This document shows positions 1-7,287 of a DNA stretch of 29,363 nt, one piece after another. The notes beneath the pieces were generated by a model. It had not been told where the DNA came from, made no database searches, and was given only the letters and a program-made list of their open reading frames with translations. Position 1 is the first letter of the stretch; the number at the start of each line of letters is the position of its first letter. The stretch comes from a virus, in the IMG/VR virus record IMGVR_UViG_3300037493_000109, positions 1-29,363 of that record. The stretch is one strand, 5' to 3'. The position numbers and the translations under genes are program-made.

Positions 1-96
1 GAGAAGCAAATGCAGAAACTCAGAGAGCAGCGAGATATGATAATGGATAGGTACAATCAATTAGCAGTTAAATTAAATCAATTAAATTATGAGTAG
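1..96 (+). CDS. 3' end of a coiled-coil protein (partial at left edge)
   Basis: The frame is open from the first base to a TAG at 94-96 and gives the last 31 residues of a protein whose start lies outside the window. The residues are mostly charged and helical (Lys, Gln, Arg, Glu, Leu), as in the C-terminal helix or coiled coil of a small phage protein. The stop overlaps the start of the next gene in the string ATGAGTAG (89-96), the same arrangement seen at 4690-4697, so the two genes are probably translationally coupled. Too little is present to assign a function. Confidence 0.55.
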   Translation, partial: EKQMQKLREQRDMIMDRYNQLAVKLNQLNYE

Positions 97-682
97 TAAT
101 CAATCAGCGTTTGCAAAGCTAAACGCAATCAATGTCAGAGACAAAGTAGAACGCAAGGGTAATCAAGATTATTTATCTTGGGCGTATGCTTGGAGCATTC
201 TAAAGCATGAGTATCCTGACGCACAGAGAACTGTGTACGAAAGCCCATTCACAGGCATGAACTATTTCACAGATGGTAACACAGCCTATGTAAAGGTTGG
301 CATTACAATCGGAGAACTAGAGCACATCGACTATCTTCCAATCATGGACTTTAGAAACAAGGCTATATCTGTGGGAGATGTTACATCGTTCGACGTTAAC
401 AAAACCATTCAGCGTTCTACGGTGAAAGCAATCGCAATGCATGGCTTGGGTATCCAACTATGGACAGGCGAGGACATCCCTGAACTAACAACGTCAGCAC
501 CTGCAAGACCAATCATGGTTGACAAGACTGCGTTAGTAATCGGAGATGGTAATTGGGAGAAGGTTAAGAACTATGCAGTATCCAATAAGGAACTAGGCGA
601 TTCAGCAATCATCAAGAACTTAGAGAAGAAGTATAAGTTATCAGCAGACGTTAAGTCTGAACTTAAATCTTTATTGAAGTAA
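89..682 (+). CDS. Sak-type single-strand annealing protein (DUF1071-like)
   Basis: Likely a recombinase that coats single-stranded DNA and promotes annealing of complementary strands in phage recombination. The 197-aa protein shows the conserved order of the Sak/DUF1071 family (Rad52-like superfamily): YLSWAYAW at residues 28-35, LPIMD at 83-87, the helix VNKTIQRSTVKAIAMHGLG at 103-121, and GEDIPE at 127-132. The C-terminal ~60 residues are divergent and Lys-rich. It is followed, with a 1-base overlap, by a PD-(D/E)XK exonuclease and then an SSB-like gene, which is the classic annealase-exonuclease-SSB set. The family assignment rests on remembered motifs; function is by homology. The start at 89 overlaps the upstream stop, and there is no Shine-Dalgarno sequence, only an A/T-rich leader. 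Confidence 0.85.
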   Translation: MSSNQSAFAKLNAINVRDKVERKGNQDYLSWAYAWSILKHEYPDAQRTVYESPFTGMNYFTDGNTAYVKVGITIGELEHIDYLPIMDFRNKAISVGDVTSFDVNKTIQRSTVKAIAMHGLGIQLWTGEDIPELTTSAPARPIMVDKTALVIGDGNWEKVKNYAVSNKELGDSAIIKNLEKKYKLSADVKSELKSLLK

Positions 683-1416
683 TGGATAATATTCTAGAAC
701 TCTTAAAGGATGATGGCAATTACTATGGAGGAGTTGGGAAGGCTTATCTTTCTAACTCTGACATAGGAACTTTGCTTAGCAATCCTAAGATGTTTGGCGT
801 AAGCAGAGAGGACAACAAAAACTTTTTAGATGGTAGGTATTTCCACCAATTATTAATCGAGCCTGAGAAGGCTAAGGATATGAAGTTTGTTGACACATCT
901 ACACGCACAACGAAGGAGTATAAACAATTCCTAATTGACAATGACTTGCCTATCGCAATGCTAGTGAAGGAGAAGCTAGAGATTGAGAACCTAGTAAGCC
1001 AAATGAAATCAAACCTATATATGTTTGAGAACATTTACAGAGAAGGTAATCAGTATGAAGTGCCTGCAGTATCAGAGATTCAAGGTCTCATGTGGAAGGG
1101 CAAAGCAGATATTGTATGCGACGATATGTTGATTGACTTAAAGACAACGAGTAGCATACACGAGTTTAAATATTCAGCACGCAAATATAATTATGATAGT
1201 CAGTGTTACATATATCAGCAACTCTTCAACAGACCATTGGTATTCTACGTCATCGACAAAGGAACAGGGCAGATGGGTATATTCAGACCCTCAGAAGAGT
1301 TTGTTAAGAGAGGCGAGGATAAAGTATCTAGAGCCATCGAAGTCTACCACACTTTCTTTGGAGATAATCCGACTAGAGATTTGGCTGACTACTTTATAGA
1401 AGAAGTATTAGATTAG
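682..1416 (+). CDS. PD-(D/E)XK exonuclease (RecE/DUF3799-like)
   Basis: Predicted 5'-3' DNA exonuclease that makes single-stranded tails for the annealing protein encoded just upstream. Visible family features in the 244-aa protein are LSNSDI near residue 23, GRYFHQLLIEP (51-61, with the conserved His), an acidic residue E132 before GLMWKGKADI, D143, the core IDLKTT (D152/K154), and a YDSQCYIYQ motif (171-179) with the Gln-x-Y helix common in RecB/RecE-type nucleases. The start overlaps the Sak gene stop by one base (TAATG). Its position between the annealase and the SSB-like gene strongly supports a recombination role. A purely CRISPR Cas4-like role is unlikely because no cysteine cluster is present. 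Confidence 0.85.
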   Translation: MDNILELLKDDGNYYGGVGKAYLSNSDIGTLLSNPKMFGVSREDNKNFLDGRYFHQLLIEPEKAKDMKFVDTSTRTTKEYKQFLIDNDLPIAMLVKEKLEIENLVSQMKSNLYMFENIYREGNQYEVPAVSEIQGLMWKGKADIVCDDMLIDLKTTSSIHEFKYSARKYNYDSQCYIYQQLFNRPLVFYVIDKGTGQMGIFRPSEEFVKRGEDKVSRAIEVYHTFFGDNPTRDLADYFIEEVLD

Positions 1417-1429
1417 TAAACATTCGGTG

Positions 1430-1476
1430 TAGGGTATGCCCTAAGCGTTACATCGGATGCATCAAGGATTAGGGCA
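1430..1476 (+). promoter_or_regulatory. Possible bistable RNA leader before the SSB-like gene
   Basis: The 75-base gap before the SSB-like gene contains two mutually exclusive hairpins. The segment CCCTA (1439-1443) can pair with TAGGG at 1430-1434 (4-base loop), or, as part of TGCCCTAA (1437-1444), with TTAGGGCA at 1469-1476 (8 perfect pairs). The second stem ends 15 bases before the ATG in an A-rich tract. No U-tract follows, so it is not an ordinary + strand terminator. A role in translation control or mRNA processing is inference. Confidence 0.4.
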
Positions 1477-1491
1477 ATAAAAAAAAGTAAT

Positions 1492-1788
1492 ATGTCACAG
1501 AAAGAAAAAATTTTCGCAGACGGATTCTCTTTCAAAAGAAGAGACAATGCCCCTGAGTGGGTAGTAGGTAACCTATCTATCAAAGCAGATGAGGCTATCG
1601 CATTCATTAAGAACCATACAAAAAATGGTTGGGTAAATCTTAATGTAAATTATTCCCAATCAGGTAAAGCTTATGTAGAGTTAGATACATTCGAGCCTAA
1701 AGGTAATGCACAAGCACAAGCGAAAGCACCTGCTGTTGCACCTGCTCCTGCAACGCAAGAGCCTGTAGATGAGGACTTGCCATTCTAA
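1492..1788 (+). CDS. SSB-like protein with acidic C-terminal tip
   Basis: A 98-aa protein with a compact N-terminal domain (about residues 5-72, alternating hydrophobic pattern with KRRDNAPEWV and GWVNLNV), a low-complexity Ala/Pro/Gln linker (about 74-90) and the terminal sequence DEDLPF. That ending is the hallmark of bacterial SSB proteins (D-D-D-I/L-P-F), through which they recruit repair and replication partners. The core is shorter than a classical OB-fold SSB (~110 aa) and I do not recognise it as standard Pfam SSB, so 'SSB-like' is inference from the tail, the linker and the position after Sak and the exonuclease. It lies between a structured leader and a terminator, so its level may be tuned separately. 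The start at 1492 follows an A-rich stretch typical of Bacteroidetes translation starts. Confidence 0.65.
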   Translation: MSQKEKIFADGFSFKRRDNAPEWVVGNLSIKADEAIAFIKNHTKNGWVNLNVNYSQSGKAYVELDTFEPKGNAQAQAKAPAVAPAPATQEPVDEDLPF

Positions 1789-1806
1789 TCTATACCAATA
1801 GAGATG

Positions 1807-1840
1807 GAAGAAAGGGAGGCAAATTGTTTCCCTTTTTTCT
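1807..1840 (+). terminator. Rho-independent terminator after the SSB-like gene
   Basis: AAAGGGA (1811-1817) pairs with TCCCTTT (1829-1835), with the arms extendable through GAAG/CTTC, followed at once by a run of T (1833-1838) and a T/C-rich stretch. It lies 19 bases after the SSB-like stop and probably separates the recombination genes from the replication genes downstream. Confidence 0.65.
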
Positions 1841-1865
1841 TCTCTAAACCATGACGAAAATGTCA

Positions 1866-2021
1866 GAAATATATTTCTATATTATATATATATTTTTCTT
1901 TTCTCTATTATTATTTTTTACCTTTACATTCCTCTTTAAAAATCGACATTATCGACATTAGTTAGAATAAGATATAAAGAGAGTAATTAAATCGACATCA
2001 AATCAACATCACTATGACATC
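1866..2021 (+). other. AT-rich region with short direct repeats: possible origin or operator
   Basis: This is the main part of the largest gap in the window (1789-2013). Positions 1866-1940 are almost pure A/T plus pyrimidine tracts, a plausible easily unwound segment. They are followed by ATCGACATT at 1942-1950 and 1951-1959 (tandem), ATCGACATC at 1991-1999, ATCAACATC at 2002-2010, and ATGACATC at 2014-2021 over the start codon of the primase-helicase. The last three ACATC cores begin at 1995, 2006 and 2017, exactly 11 bases apart, about one helical turn. Iteron-type origin or autoregulatory operator are both possible. No clear TTTG/TAnnTTTG promoter was seen here. Confidence 0.45.
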
Positions 2022-4437
2022 AGAAATTACGATATTCAAAAATATCAAGGAGACAGCGACTCCGTTCTACCGAGATGTTAATACGATATTAAATCGTATC
2101 AAGGAAGGAGCGACCAAAGAATTGGTTAAGAAGATTCGCTTAGAAAAAAGAAAGCCTGAACGTAACGAACTAAAGAAACAGCTACCTGCTATTTGTTTCT
2201 CAGGAACATTCAACAAAAGAACAGACTCATCACTAATCAAACACAGTGGATTGATTTGTCTAGACTTCGATGGATACACCAAGCAGAAAGAACTACTACA
2301 AGACAAGCAAACATTATCAGAGAACAAGTATGTGTTCTCAGTTTTTATTTCACCATCAGGCAATGGCTTAAAAGTATTGGTTAAGATTCCTGCAGATGCA
2401 GAGAATCACATCAACTATTTCAACTCACTAGATAAATACTTTGACTCACCTTTCTTCGACAAGGCTACAAAGAATCTAAGTAGAGTTTGCTACGAGTCTT
2501 ATGACCCATTGATTCACATCAACGAGACATCATCTGTTTGGGATAGAATCGAAGAGCCTGAGTACAACGAGGTAATCGTACACAAAGACCCTCCGACTAT
2601 TCCTATCACAGATGAGAATAAGATTGTAGAGATACTCACTAAGTGGTGGATGAAAAAGTATCCGATGGTTGATGGACAACGTAACCACAATACATACATA
2701 CTAGCAGCAGCGTTCAATGACTATGGTATCAACAAGAGTCTAGCATCATACGTAATGTCTCAGTATGCTAACGAGGACTTTACGCTATCAGAGATTCAAC
2801 GAACTATTGACTCAGCCTATGAGCGTACTCAGAACTTCGGAACTAAATACTACGAGGACGAAGACAAGGTAAACCAAATCAGAGTGAAGCTACGGAGGGG
2901 CGTATCAAAAAAGGAGATTCGCTATCAGTTAGAGGAGTCACACTTAGATAGCGAGACGATTGATGCTGTACTGAACAGAGTAGAGGAAGAGAACTCCAAG
3001 CAAACATTTTGGGTGAAGAGCGAGAAGGGTGCAATTAAAATCATCCACGTGTTATTCAAACAATTCCTAGAGGACAATGGCTTCTATAAGTTTTGTCCCG
3101 AAGGAAGCAGGAACTACATCTTCGTTCGAGTAACGAACAACTTGATTGACCACACATCAGAGAAAGAGATTAAGGACTTTGTTCTAGATTATCTTTTAGA
3201 ACTAGATGACATGTCTATCTACAATTACTTCGCAGATAACACACGTTATTTCAGAGAAGAGTTTTTGACATTGCTAGCAACGATTGATATTTACTTCATC
3301 GAAGACACGAAGAACACAGCGTATCTTTACTACAGAAATTGTGCAGTTAAGATTACAAACACAGACATCATACCTATTGACTATTTAGATTTGGGTGGAT
3401 ACGTTTGGAAAGACCACGTGATTGACAGGAACTTTAATCTTTGCAGTGTGTCGGATGACTTCTACTTCAAGAGATTTATATTTAATATCTGTGGCAAGGA
3501 TGAGAGCAGAGTGAGGTCAATGGATAGCACGTTAGGATTCCTAATGCACGCACACAAGAACTTATCCTACTGCCCTGCAGTTATCCTGAACGATGAGGTT
3601 ATCAGCGATAACCCTGAGGGTGGAACAGGAAAGGGATTGTTGATGAACGCACTATCAAACATGAAGAAGCTAGTGGTAATTGACGGTAAGTCTTTTGCGT
3701 TCGAGAGAAGCTTTGCATATCAGTTGGTGTCAGCAGATACGCAGATACTATGCTTTGATGACGTGAAGAAATACTTTGACTTCGAGCGTTTGTTCTCTGT
3801 GGTTACAGAAGGTCTGACGTTAGAGAAGAAGAACAAGGATGCGATTAAGATTCCTTTCTCCAAGTCTCCGAAGATTGCTATCACTACGAACTATGCTATC
3901 AAGGGTGCAGGTAATTCATTTGCCCGACGCAAGTGGGAACTAGAACTACATCAGCATTACACCAAGAACTTTACACCACTAGATGAGTTTGGTAAATTAA
4001 TGTTCAGCGATTGGGATGATGATGATTGGTGTCAGTTTGATAACTACATGATTAGTTGTTTGCAAGGTTACATGAATACAGGTCTTGTTAGGTCTAAGTT
4101 TGTGAACTTAAAGGTGCGACAACTGTCGGCAGAAACATGCCACGATTTCATCGAGTGGTGTGGATTGCTAGATGGATTGCATCCGAACCCTGTGTTGCAG
4201 GTTGGTACAAGGTTATACAAAGATGATTTGTATTTGGATTTCATCAATGAGTTTCCTGACTACGCACCTAAAGCCAAGATGACTATATCAAGAACTAAAT
4301 TCTACAAGTGGTTACACTACTACTCAATGTTTAAGAATGGTGTACCTGCCGAAGATGGAAGAGACGTTCATGGTAGATGGATTATCTTTAGAGGTAAGAA
4401 TGAACAAGAACCTGTTGACGAACTAAACGTATTTTAA
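2014..4437 (+). CDS. Primase-helicase: BT4734-like N domain plus SF3 helicase
   Basis: Bifunctional replication protein, probably priming and unwinding phage DNA. The N-terminal domain (about residues 55-180) matches the BT4734-like/VirE-N primase-related family, with LDFDG at 83-87 and SPSGNGLKVLVK at 113-124. A helical segment (about 215-272) resembles a primase C-terminal domain. The C-terminal half is an SF3/D5-like ATPase: Walker A NPEGGTGKG at 533-541 (K540), Walker B ILCFDD at 578-583, sensor ITTNY at 623-627, and an arginine pair RRKWELE at 638-644. The 807-aa length is usual for such fusions in Bacteroidetes phages and mobile elements. It follows the repeat-rich gap and leads the downstream operon; the next gene starts inside its stop codon (TAATG). 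The whole polypeptide appears intact. Confidence 0.88.
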   Translation: MTSEITIFKNIKETATPFYRDVNTILNRIKEGATKELVKKIRLEKRKPERNELKKQLPAICFSGTFNKRTDSSLIKHSGLICLDFDGYTKQKELLQDKQTLSENKYVFSVFISPSGNGLKVLVKIPADAENHINYFNSLDKYFDSPFFDKATKNLSRVCYESYDPLIHINETSSVWDRIEEPEYNEVIVHKDPPTIPITDENKIVEILTKWWMKKYPMVDGQRNHNTYILAAAFNDYGINKSLASYVMSQYANEDFTLSEIQRTIDSAYERTQNFGTKYYEDEDKVNQIRVKLRRGVSKKEIRYQLEESHLDSETIDAVLNRVEEENSKQTFWVKSEKGAIKIIHVLFKQFLEDNGFYKFCPEGSRNYIFVRVTNNLIDHTSEKEIKDFVLDYLLELDDMSIYNYFADNTRYFREEFLTLLATIDIYFIEDTKNTAYLYYRNCAVKITNTDIIPIDYLDLGGYVWKDHVIDRNFNLCSVSDDFYFKRFIFNICGKDESRVRSMDSTLGFLMHAHKNLSYCPAVILNDEVISDNPEGGTGKGLLMNALSNMKKLVVIDGKSFAFERSFAYQLVSADTQILCFDDVKKYFDFERLFSVVTEGLTLEKKNKDAIKIPFSKSPKIAITTNYAIKGAGNSFARRKWELELHQHYTKNFTPLDEFGKLMFSDWDDDDWCQFDNYMISCLQGYMNTGLVRSKFVNLKVRQLSAETCHDFIEWCGLLDGLHPNPVLQVGTRLYKDDLYLDFINEFPDYAPKAKMTISRTKFYKWLHYYSMFKNGVPAEDGRDVHGRWIIFRGKNEQEPVDELNVF

Positions 4438-4697
4438 TGAGAAGTTTTTTAGATAATATGACAGATGGAGAGAAACTCCATGTAGCTATGATAAACTCAT
4501 ACGATGTCATCGTTAATAACTTGCCACCTGAAGGCATCATAGTTGAGCAGAATGGTATTGGACTATTTGCCCATGACTTTGAGAGACCACTAGAGAAACA
4601 CGATGTATCGAGCATCATAGATTACTTTGTGGAGATTGAAGAGTATGAGAGATGCGTAAGGCTTGATTGCATTCTAAGGTCATTGCCCGATGAGTAA
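4437..4697 (+). CDS. Small hypothetical protein (86 aa)
   Basis: I do not recognise this protein. It is acidic, mostly predicted helix with a short β-like stretch (GIIVEQNGIGLFAHDF, residues 33-48), and lacks a signal peptide or membrane segment. It starts in the TAATG overlap with the primase-helicase stop and ends in an ATGAGTAA overlap with the helicase gene, so it is locked into the replication operon by coupling on both sides. Reality as a gene is supported by this tight packing. A small accessory factor for one of the two neighbouring helicases is possible but is only inference. Confidence 0.7.
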   Translation: MRSFLDNMTDGEKLHVAMINSYDVIVNNLPPEGIIVEQNGIGLFAHDFERPLEKHDVSSIIDYFVEIEEYERCVRLDCILRSLPDE

Positions 4698-6153
4698 TAT
4701 TATAGAAAGAAAATCAGGATACGACAACGAGGCTATGCTAGAGTATTGCAATAGCTTGAAGGGTATACTTGAATCTAGCAAGAGTGTTACCAAAGGTAGT
4801 GGTAAGAATTTAAGAACAGAAGTAATACGAAAGTACCCGAAGGACGAGCCGACTATGGAGGTTATACTAAGTAGCATTGAGTATTATTCAAACACCGAAA
4901 ATCAAATGACTGACAAAATAGAATTTAGAGACTACCAAATAGACATCATTAATAAAGGTAAAGATTTGCTAAAGAAAAATAAATTCCTTTACTTAGCAAT
5001 GGAGGTTCGCACAGGGAAAACTTTAACGAGTCTAGGGATAGCAAACAACAGGGCAGACATCAACAACGTGTTGTTTGTTACTAAGAAGAAAGCTATCAGT
5101 AGCATCATGAAAGATTACGAGATGTTAGACCCTACGTTCTTTATCAACGTGATAAACTACGAGAGCCTACATACTCTAGATAATTCAGAGGTATGGGATT
5201 TAGTTATATGCGATGAGGCACATAGCATGGGTGCATTTCCTAAGCCAAGTGGAAGAGCATTGGCTATTAGTGGTATTGTAAGAAGATGTAGATGCGAGGT
5301 AATACTTTTATCAGGAACACCAACACCTGAGTCTTACTCTCAGATGTATCATCAGGTTTATATGATTCCTAACAACCCATTCTCAGGATACAAAAACTTC
5401 TATAGGTTTTGTGATGATTATGTAGATGTTAAGGAGAAACGTATAAATGGTTTGGCTATTAGGGATTACTCGAATGGCAAGGATAGTATCCTAGAGAAGA
5501 TGAAACCGTACATGATTACGTACACGCAGAAGGAGGCAGGCTTTACGTCTACTATAGACGAGGAGATTCTTTATGTACCGATGAGCACGCTGACTCATTC
5601 CTTGACCAAGAAACTACAACGTGATTTAGTTATCGAGGGAAAGGATGAGACCATACTTGCAGACACATCTGTTAAGTTAATGATGAAGCTTCATCAGTTG
5701 TACTCAGGAACTATAAAGTTTGAGAGTGGCAACAGCAAGGTTTTAGATTTAACGAAGGCTGAGTTTATAAAGGAAAGATTTGCAGGTAATAAGATTGGTA
5801 TCTTCTACAAGTTTAAAGCAGAACTCGAAGCATTGAAGCAGGTGTTCGGTGATGACTTGACGACAGACCTTAGTGTCTTTGAAGACACAGACAAGTCTAT
5901 AGCCTTGCAGATTGTATCGGGAAGGGAAGGCATTAGCTTACGCATGGCAGACTTTCTTGTCTACTACAACATAGACTTCAGTGCGACAAGTTATTGGCAG
6001 TCACGAGACCGTATGACCACTAAGGATAGGATGCACAACAAAGTGTATTGGGTATTTACTAAGGACGGAATAGAGGATAAGATATACCAAGCAGTAAGTA
6101 AGAAAAAAGATTATACAGTGAGTCACTTTAAAAAAGATTTATTTAGCTTATGA
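4690..6153 (+). CDS. SNF2/DEAD-like superfamily 2 helicase
   Basis: Predicted ATP-dependent DNA translocase or helicase in phage replication or repair. After a ~75-residue N-terminal extension come the Q-motif region FRDYQ (79-83), Walker A EVRTGKT (105-111), motif II DEAH (175-178), motif III SGTPTPES (208-215), and in the C-terminal lobe SGREGISLRMADFLVYYN and QSRDRM, equivalents of motifs V and VI. Motif VI reads QSRDR rather than the common QxxGRxxR, a form I associate with phage SNF2-like enzymes. Its 487-aa length fits a minimal two-lobe enzyme with no extra nuclease domain. The start overlaps the upstream stop by 8 bases; the stop overlaps the next start in ATGA. Target strand and polarity cannot be read from sequence. 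Confidence 0.85.
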   Translation: MSNIIERKSGYDNEAMLEYCNSLKGILESSKSVTKGSGKNLRTEVIRKYPKDEPTMEVILSSIEYYSNTENQMTDKIEFRDYQIDIINKGKDLLKKNKFLYLAMEVRTGKTLTSLGIANNRADINNVLFVTKKKAISSIMKDYEMLDPTFFINVINYESLHTLDNSEVWDLVICDEAHSMGAFPKPSGRALAISGIVRRCRCEVILLSGTPTPESYSQMYHQVYMIPNNPFSGYKNFYRFCDDYVDVKEKRINGLAIRDYSNGKDSILEKMKPYMITYTQKEAGFTSTIDEEILYVPMSTLTHSLTKKLQRDLVIEGKDETILADTSVKLMMKLHQLYSGTIKFESGNSKVLDLTKAEFIKERFAGNKIGIFYKFKAELEALKQVFGDDLTTDLSVFEDTDKSIALQIVSGREGISLRMADFLVYYNIDFSATSYWQSRDRMTTKDRMHNKVYWVFTKDGIEDKIYQAVSKKKDYTVSHFKKDLFSL

Positions 6154-6797
6154 TAACAGCAGAATCAAACGTGTTGAACACGAACATACCAAACCTAAAA
6201 TTAAAAGTAAGAAGGAGTTGGTTAACCAAGAATGAAGATGACAAATTTATCTTCGATAATTGCTACGCATTTGCTATACAAAGTATAGCAGGGAAGATAC
6301 TGACATTTCATATTATGACAGACTATGGAATGCTAAGAAGCAGAGTGCCTATCTCAGAGTTATTTAATAGAGATACCACGCAGGATATACCTGCAGATTT
6401 TAAACAACTATGGGATTGCTTCAGCGAGAATGTTAGCGTGGTTGAGTATCTATATCTATCAGAGAAGAGATGTCAGGTTATTTTAAAAGACAAATCATTT
6501 GTTTGGGCTACGTATTTATTTACAGTAGATTGGTTTAATAACCCATACTCAGATGAGCCTAGTGATTATAAGTGTGGTCACATACTACTAGCTGACGATG
6601 GTTATTTATTATGCCAACCAAACAATAGAATATATTGGAAGGACTCTAATTTTATAACCAATGAGTTTCCTGTTAACCCAAAAGATTTTAAAGTAGACAC
6701 CACGCTAGAATGTGTAGAAGCTAAGAGTGATAGATGGGTTAGTGGGAATAGTGATTCTTTTTATTATGATATAAACGAAATAAACGAAACGGAATGA
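6150..6797 (+). CDS. Hypothetical protein (215 aa)
   Basis: No family I can name with confidence. The protein is rich in aromatic residues and β-type patterns, with notable blocks FHIMTDYGMLRSRVPISEL (about residues 53-71) and LLCQPNNRIYWKDSNF near 153-168. No membrane segment, nuclease or NTPase motif is seen. The C-terminus is acidic (ending NEINETE). It overlaps the SF2 helicase stop in ATGA (6150-6153) and the next start likewise, so it is part of the same coupled operon. The conserved-looking aromatic/Pro-Asn blocks suggest a folded domain rather than a spurious frame. An early cytosolic role in DNA metabolism is inferred from context only. Confidence 0.72.
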   Translation: MITAESNVLNTNIPNLKLKVRRSWLTKNEDDKFIFDNCYAFAIQSIAGKILTFHIMTDYGMLRSRVPISELFNRDTTQDIPADFKQLWDCFSENVSVVEYLYLSEKRCQVILKDKSFVWATYLFTVDWFNNPYSDEPSDYKCGHILLADDGYLLCQPNNRIYWKDSNFITNEFPVNPKDFKVDTTLECVEAKSDRWVSGNSDSFYYDINEINETE

Positions 6798-7048
6798 ACC
6801 CAACAGAAAAAGCAATCGTGCTTAGCTACTTGCTGAGCAAATTATTAAACAAGAATCTAGATGTTGTACTGCACGAGATGAAGGTGATAGGCACAGCAGA
6901 TGCAGGTAAGATGGAATACAGGATTGGTAAACTTATACAAGCCAACAAGAATGTGTTCGGAATACTTGAGCGTAACATAGCCAACGCTAATAACATTGAA
7001 GACTTAGAGTCTGACCTAGAAGATTTACTAGAAAAGATTTGGGAGTAA
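6794..7048 (+). CDS. Small helical hypothetical protein (84 aa)
   Basis: An apparently all-helical protein with an acidic, Leu-rich C-terminal helix (EDLESDLEDLLEKIW). I recognise no motif. It overlaps the preceding gene by ATGA and the following nuclease gene by TAATG, supporting real translation. It may be a partner or regulator of the adjacent VRR-NUC nuclease, but that is guesswork from position alone. Confidence 0.65.
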   Translation: MNPTEKAIVLSYLLSKLLNKNLDVVLHEMKVIGTADAGKMEYRIGKLIQANKNVFGILERNIANANNIEDLESDLEDLLEKIWE

Positions 7049-7287
7049 TGACAGAGCAGCAGATACAATCCAAACGGATAAAGGAACTTGAGGATGAGGG
7101 TTACTATGTAATCAAACTAATCAAGACAAACAAGAACGGTATCCCTGACTTGCTTGCTATACCACCCAATGCAAATGTTTTATTCTCTGAGGTGAAGACA
7201 TCTGTAGGAAAGGTATCAAAGCTTCAGGAATTTAGACACAAGGAATTAAAAGACAAAGGTTTTAACGTAGAAATTTATAAAGGATGA
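7048..7287 (+). CDS. VRR-NUC domain nuclease
   Basis: A stand-alone VRR-NUC (PD-(D/E)XK superfamily) nuclease of 79 aa. Counting from the ATG at 7048, it has the N-terminal helix, GIPDLLAI (31-38) giving the catalytic Pro-Asp, SEVK (47-50) giving Glu-x-Lys, and a following KLQ (58-60) that matches the conserved Gln of the family. Phage members of this size are thought to act on branched DNA such as Holliday junctions; that substrate is family knowledge, not shown here. A longer frame begins at a TTG at 7039, but the ATG at 7048, which overlaps the upstream stop as TAATG, matches the pattern of neighbouring genes and was chosen. The stop overlaps the next ATG. Confidence 0.85.
   Translation: MTEQQIQSKRIKELEDEGYYVIKLIKTNKNGIPDLLAIPPNANVLFSEVKTSVGKVSKLQEFRHKELKDKGFNVEIYKG

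Noticed and set aside
744-1034. Antisense open frame opposite the exonuclease
   Set aside because: Wholly inside a well-supported gene, with low-complexity Ser/Phe composition and no motif.
1942-2021. Host DnaA boxes in the repeat region
   Set aside because: The repeats (ATCGACATT-like) do not match TTATCCACA or its complement.
7039-7047. TTG start for the VRR-NUC gene
   Set aside because: The ATG at 7048 overlaps the upstream stop (TAATG) as at neighbouring junctions and leaves the domain intact.
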